From: Candidatus Heimdallarchaeota archaeon | GTDB lineage: Archaea > Asgardarchaeota > Heimdallarchaeia > Hodarchaeales > Hodarchaeaceae | NCBI GenBank assembly: GCA_020353515.1 | Contig: CP070695.1 | Coordinates: forward strand, 1,570,100-1,634,099 | Length of the DNA: 64,000 nucleotides | Direction: 5' to 3' | Part shown: in pieces, positions 61,919 to 64,000 of the stretch | How the letters are laid out: each line of letters begins with the position of its first letter | Numbering within the stretch: the first letter of the stretch is position 1 | Notes under the pieces: model-generated | Database searches by the model: none | What the model was told of the DNA's origin: nothing | Seen by the model: the letters and a program-made list of their open reading frames with translations, nothing else | Made by a program: the position numbers and the translations under genes

Positions 61919-63166
61919 ATGAGTGAAAGTATAATTAACGTATATGGAGCGAATTGGTGTTCGGATTGTCGTCGCACAAAAAAATACTTAGGTGAGCAGC
62001 GTATTCATTACAGATGGTTCGACATAGAGCTTGAAACACCTGAAGGAAAAGCTAGCTATGATTTCGTATTATCCTCAAATGAAAAAGTTTCTGGAAAGCC
62101 AAAACGAAAAATTCCTGTGGTTGAAATCATTGAAGGAAATTCAAAAGACATTTTGATTGAGCCCAGTAATTATGAATTAGCAGAAAGATTGGACTTGGCA
62201 ACGAAAGCAACTAAAGACTTTTATCATGCAATAATCATTGGTGCTGGACCTGCTGGGTTAACTGCAGCTATTTATCTCGCGCGGGATGGGTATGATGTTC
62301 TGGTTATTGAACAATCCACCGTTGGTGGTCAGGCTTTCATCACAAATAAATTAGATAATTTCCCTGGATTTCCTGAGGGGATCACTGGATCTGAGTTTGC
62401 AACTAATGTCAGGAGACAAGCAGAACGATTTGGAGTTGAGATCCTTGTTCCTGAAAAAGTTATCAATATTACTCCTTGTCATGAAAACGGTTCTTTCGAA
62501 AAATGTACATATAAGATTGTGCGAACTAAAAGTGGGAAAGAATTCACATGTCTTGTGGCGTTAATAGCAACAGGTAGTAAGTACCGCAAGTTATCAAATA
62601 TTCCTGGATATGATAATCTTCTCGGAATAAATATACATTATTGTGCAACGTGTGATGGATTTTTCTATAAAGATAAACGAATTTTTGTTATCGGGGGAGG
62701 AAATTCTGCTTTTGAGGAGTCTTTATTTCTTAAGAGTAGATTTGTAAAAGAGGTCACGATATTAATTCGCAGGAATGAACCTAGTGCAACAAAGTTATTA
62801 CAGGAAAAGATTCAAGATGCAGAAGGAATTAATGTCTGGTTGAATAGTGAGATAGTTGAACTCATTGGTGAGAATAAACTAAAATCGGTTGTTGTACAAC
62901 ATACAGACCGAGGAGAAGTGAAAGAATATCATCCAGATGGAATTTTTGTTTTTATCGGTCTTTCTCCAAACACTGAATTCGTCGCAAAAGGATTAGAGCT
63001 TGATGAATCGAATTTTATTATTACTGATGGTCAGCTTCAATCCTCTGTTCATGGGATATTCGCAGCTGGAGACTGTCGCAAAGGGTCATTAAAACAAGCT
63101 GTTGCTTCTGCTGGTGAGGGTGCTACAGCTGCATTAATGATGAGAAATTATTTGGATGAGAACTGA
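61919..63166 (+). CDS. Glutaredoxin-thioredoxin reductase fusion
   Basis: 415 residues. Residues 1-90 are a glutaredoxin-like domain with CSDC (C14 and C17). Residues about 100-415 are thioredoxin reductase: FAD motif IIIGAGPAGLTAA, active-site C242-A-T-C245, NADPH motif FVIGGGNSAFEE, and FAAGDCRKGSLKQAVASAGEG near the end. It probably takes electrons from NAD(P)H and delivers them to its own glutaredoxin domain and then to partners such as peroxiredoxin. GAGGTGG precedes ATG 61919. Confidence 0.9.
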   Translation: MSESIINVYGANWCSDCRRTKKYLGEQRIHYRWFDIELETPEGKASYDFVLSSNEKVSGKPKRKIPVVEIIEGNSKDILIEPSNYELAERLDLATKATKDFYHAIIIGAGPAGLTAAIYLARDGYDVLVIEQSTVGGQAFITNKLDNFPGFPEGITGSEFATNVRRQAERFGVEILVPEKVINITPCHENGSFEKCTYKIVRTKSGKEFTCLVALIATGSKYRKLSNIPGYDNLLGINIHYCATCDGFFYKDKRIFVIGGGNSAFEESLFLKSRFVKEVTILIRRNEPSATKLLQEKIQDAEGINVWLNSEIVELIGENKLKSVVVQHTDRGEVKEYHPDGIFVFIGLSPNTEFVAKGLELDESNFIITDGQLQSSVHGIFAAGDCRKGSLKQAVASAGEGATAALMMRNYLDEN

Positions 63167-63187
63167 CGTAAAAACATTCCTCAACTT

Positions 63188-64000
63188 TCATGTTATGTTT
63201 TGAGGAATTTCCCCAGAACGTTTGAGTGCTTGTTTTAATAATAAGGGGCCAAGGATTTCTGCAATTAGAACATTAACAGCAACAATATCTAAAATTAATA
63301 TTGCTACTTCTTCCATACCAACTGCCATGAGTCGAGTAAAAGCTAGCGCTGCTAGTCCTAGAGCCACGCCTGCTTGAGAAAGTAAGGCGAGAGGGATATT
63401 ATTTGTTACTTTCGCTGGCATTTTCGCGATATAAGCAGGACCATAAGAGCCAACTGTTTTTCCGATTGTTCTCAAGAAAAAATAGAGTAATATTACTACT
63501 AAGATAGGTGAGACTAATAATCCTAAATCCATTTCATAACCTACCAATATAAAGAATAAAGCTATTATCGGTACTGCTAATTGTTCTACCCCTCTAACAC
63601 ATTCTTTGTTTTCACATCTAGCCATTATTGTTAGTGTTAAACCAAAAACGATGCAGCTTAAAATGACAGAAAGATGCAATAGCCCAGATAGTGCAATACA
63701 AATTAAAACAGATGGAAAAACGAACTCTGCTGATTGATATGCTTCCACTCCTTCAATATGAAAAGGTTTCATAAATAAAGCAAGGATAATTCCTAATATG
63801 ACAGAACCCCCAATTTCAATTATCAAGGGTATCGATATCTCAATTAATGATAGGGTTACTCCAGAATATACAGACTCAGCAAAAGAAAGAGCAACACTGA
63901 AGAAAATAATGGTTAATATATCATCAAAAGCGATAAGAAATAGAATAGTTTGACTCAAAGAGCCATAGGATTTGTACTCACGAATCACTTCCGCTGTGGA
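63188..64000 (-). CDS. Na+(K+)/H+ antiporter of the CPA2 family (partial)
   Basis: At least 266 residues of a polytopic CPA2-type antiporter (KefB/NapA group), with FLIAFDDILTIIFFSVAL carrying the conserved aspartates and STAEVIRE continuing to the window edge. The 5' end lies outside the window; the GTG at 63988 is internal rather than the start. The stop codon is at 63188. It is convergent with the Grx-TrxR fusion gene. Confidence 0.85.
   Translation of the reverse strand, partial: STAEVIREYKSYGSLSQTILFLIAFDDILTIIFFSVALSFAESVYSGVTLSLIEISIPLIIEIGGSVILGIILALFMKPFHIEGVEAYQSAEFVFPSVLICIALSGLLHLSVILSCIVFGLTLTIMARCENKECVRGVEQLAVPIIALFFILVGYEMDLGLLVSPILVVILLYFFLRTIGKTVGSYGPAYIAKMPAKVTNNIPLALLSQAGVALGLAALAFTRLMAVGMEEVAILILDIVAVNVLIAEILGPLLLKQALKRSGEIPQNIT

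Noticed and set aside
1..64000. CRISPR arrays, insertion sequences, tRNA or rRNA genes
   Set aside because: I saw no repeated spacers, transposase motifs, terminal inverted repeats or cloverleaf sequences in the gaps. A tRNAscan or Rfam search was not possible.

Overview
The window is low-GC, gene-dense DNA that looks archaeal. It has TATA-box promoters with short or no leaders, GTG and TTG starts beside Shine-Dalgarno sites, TrmB-, Lrp-, HxlR- and SufR-like regulators, surface proteins with a C-terminal membrane anchor, and an archaeal-type cytochrome c maturation (Ccm) set. A stand-alone longin-like protein (33961-34428) and the redox repertoire point to an Asgard archaeon, perhaps of the Heimdallarchaeia. 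That placement is inference; there is no rRNA or other marker gene here. I saw no tRNA, CRISPR array or insertion sequence.

Layout. 0-12.3 kb: a DUF5320 protein, an orphan 2-oxoacid:ferredoxin oxidoreductase gamma subunit, an Lrp regulator with a perfect operator, two heme O synthase (CtaB/COX10) genes with membrane and Fe-S partners, a TrmB regulator, a HxlR/VOC pair, an ArsN2-like/DUF438 pair, a methyltransferase and an FTR1 iron permease. 12.3-21.3 kb: a leftward ccm block (a large surface protein, then ccmF, E, C, D, A, B) and a membrane-anchored multiheme cytochrome c. 21.7-28.3 kb: two Ig-like surface proteins sharing a CCGH motif, then a rightward set with a membrane protein, a histidine-rich polytopic protein that may be a diverged heme-copper oxidase subunit, a third heme O synthase and an MFS transporter. 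28.4-34 kb: two paralogous SufR-like regulators flank an EB_dh-like exported protein with a cytochrome b and an M50-like protease, followed by ribA.

34-51.7 kb: membrane and winged-helix proteins, then a dense oxygen-defence and thiol-redox island (peroxiredoxin, flavodiiron protein, rubredoxin, glutaredoxin-like protein, ferredoxin:thioredoxin reductase catalytic subunit, NADH:rubredoxin reductase-like flavoprotein, superoxide reductase, ferritin, rubrerythrin) mixed with sulfur-handling genes (rhodanese-TusA fusion, persulfide dioxygenase-rhodanese fusion, HdrB-like protein, YeeE transporter). 51.7-56.5 kb: a glycosyltransferase operon. 56.5-64 kb: two DoxX-like proteins, a methyltransferase/radical SAM pair, a UbiA prenyltransferase, a zinc-ribbon membrane protein, a glutaredoxin-thioredoxin reductase fusion and a partial Na+/H+ antiporter.

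Taken together the window suggests an organism that makes c-type cytochromes by the variant System I, makes heme O or a related prenylated heme from three synthases, runs at least one membrane heme system, and meets oxygen often. The most interesting candidate system is the 19.8-27.0 kb region: the unusual multiheme cytochrome, the CCGH surface proteins, the oxidase-like membrane protein and its dedicated heme O synthase, next to the full ccm operon.
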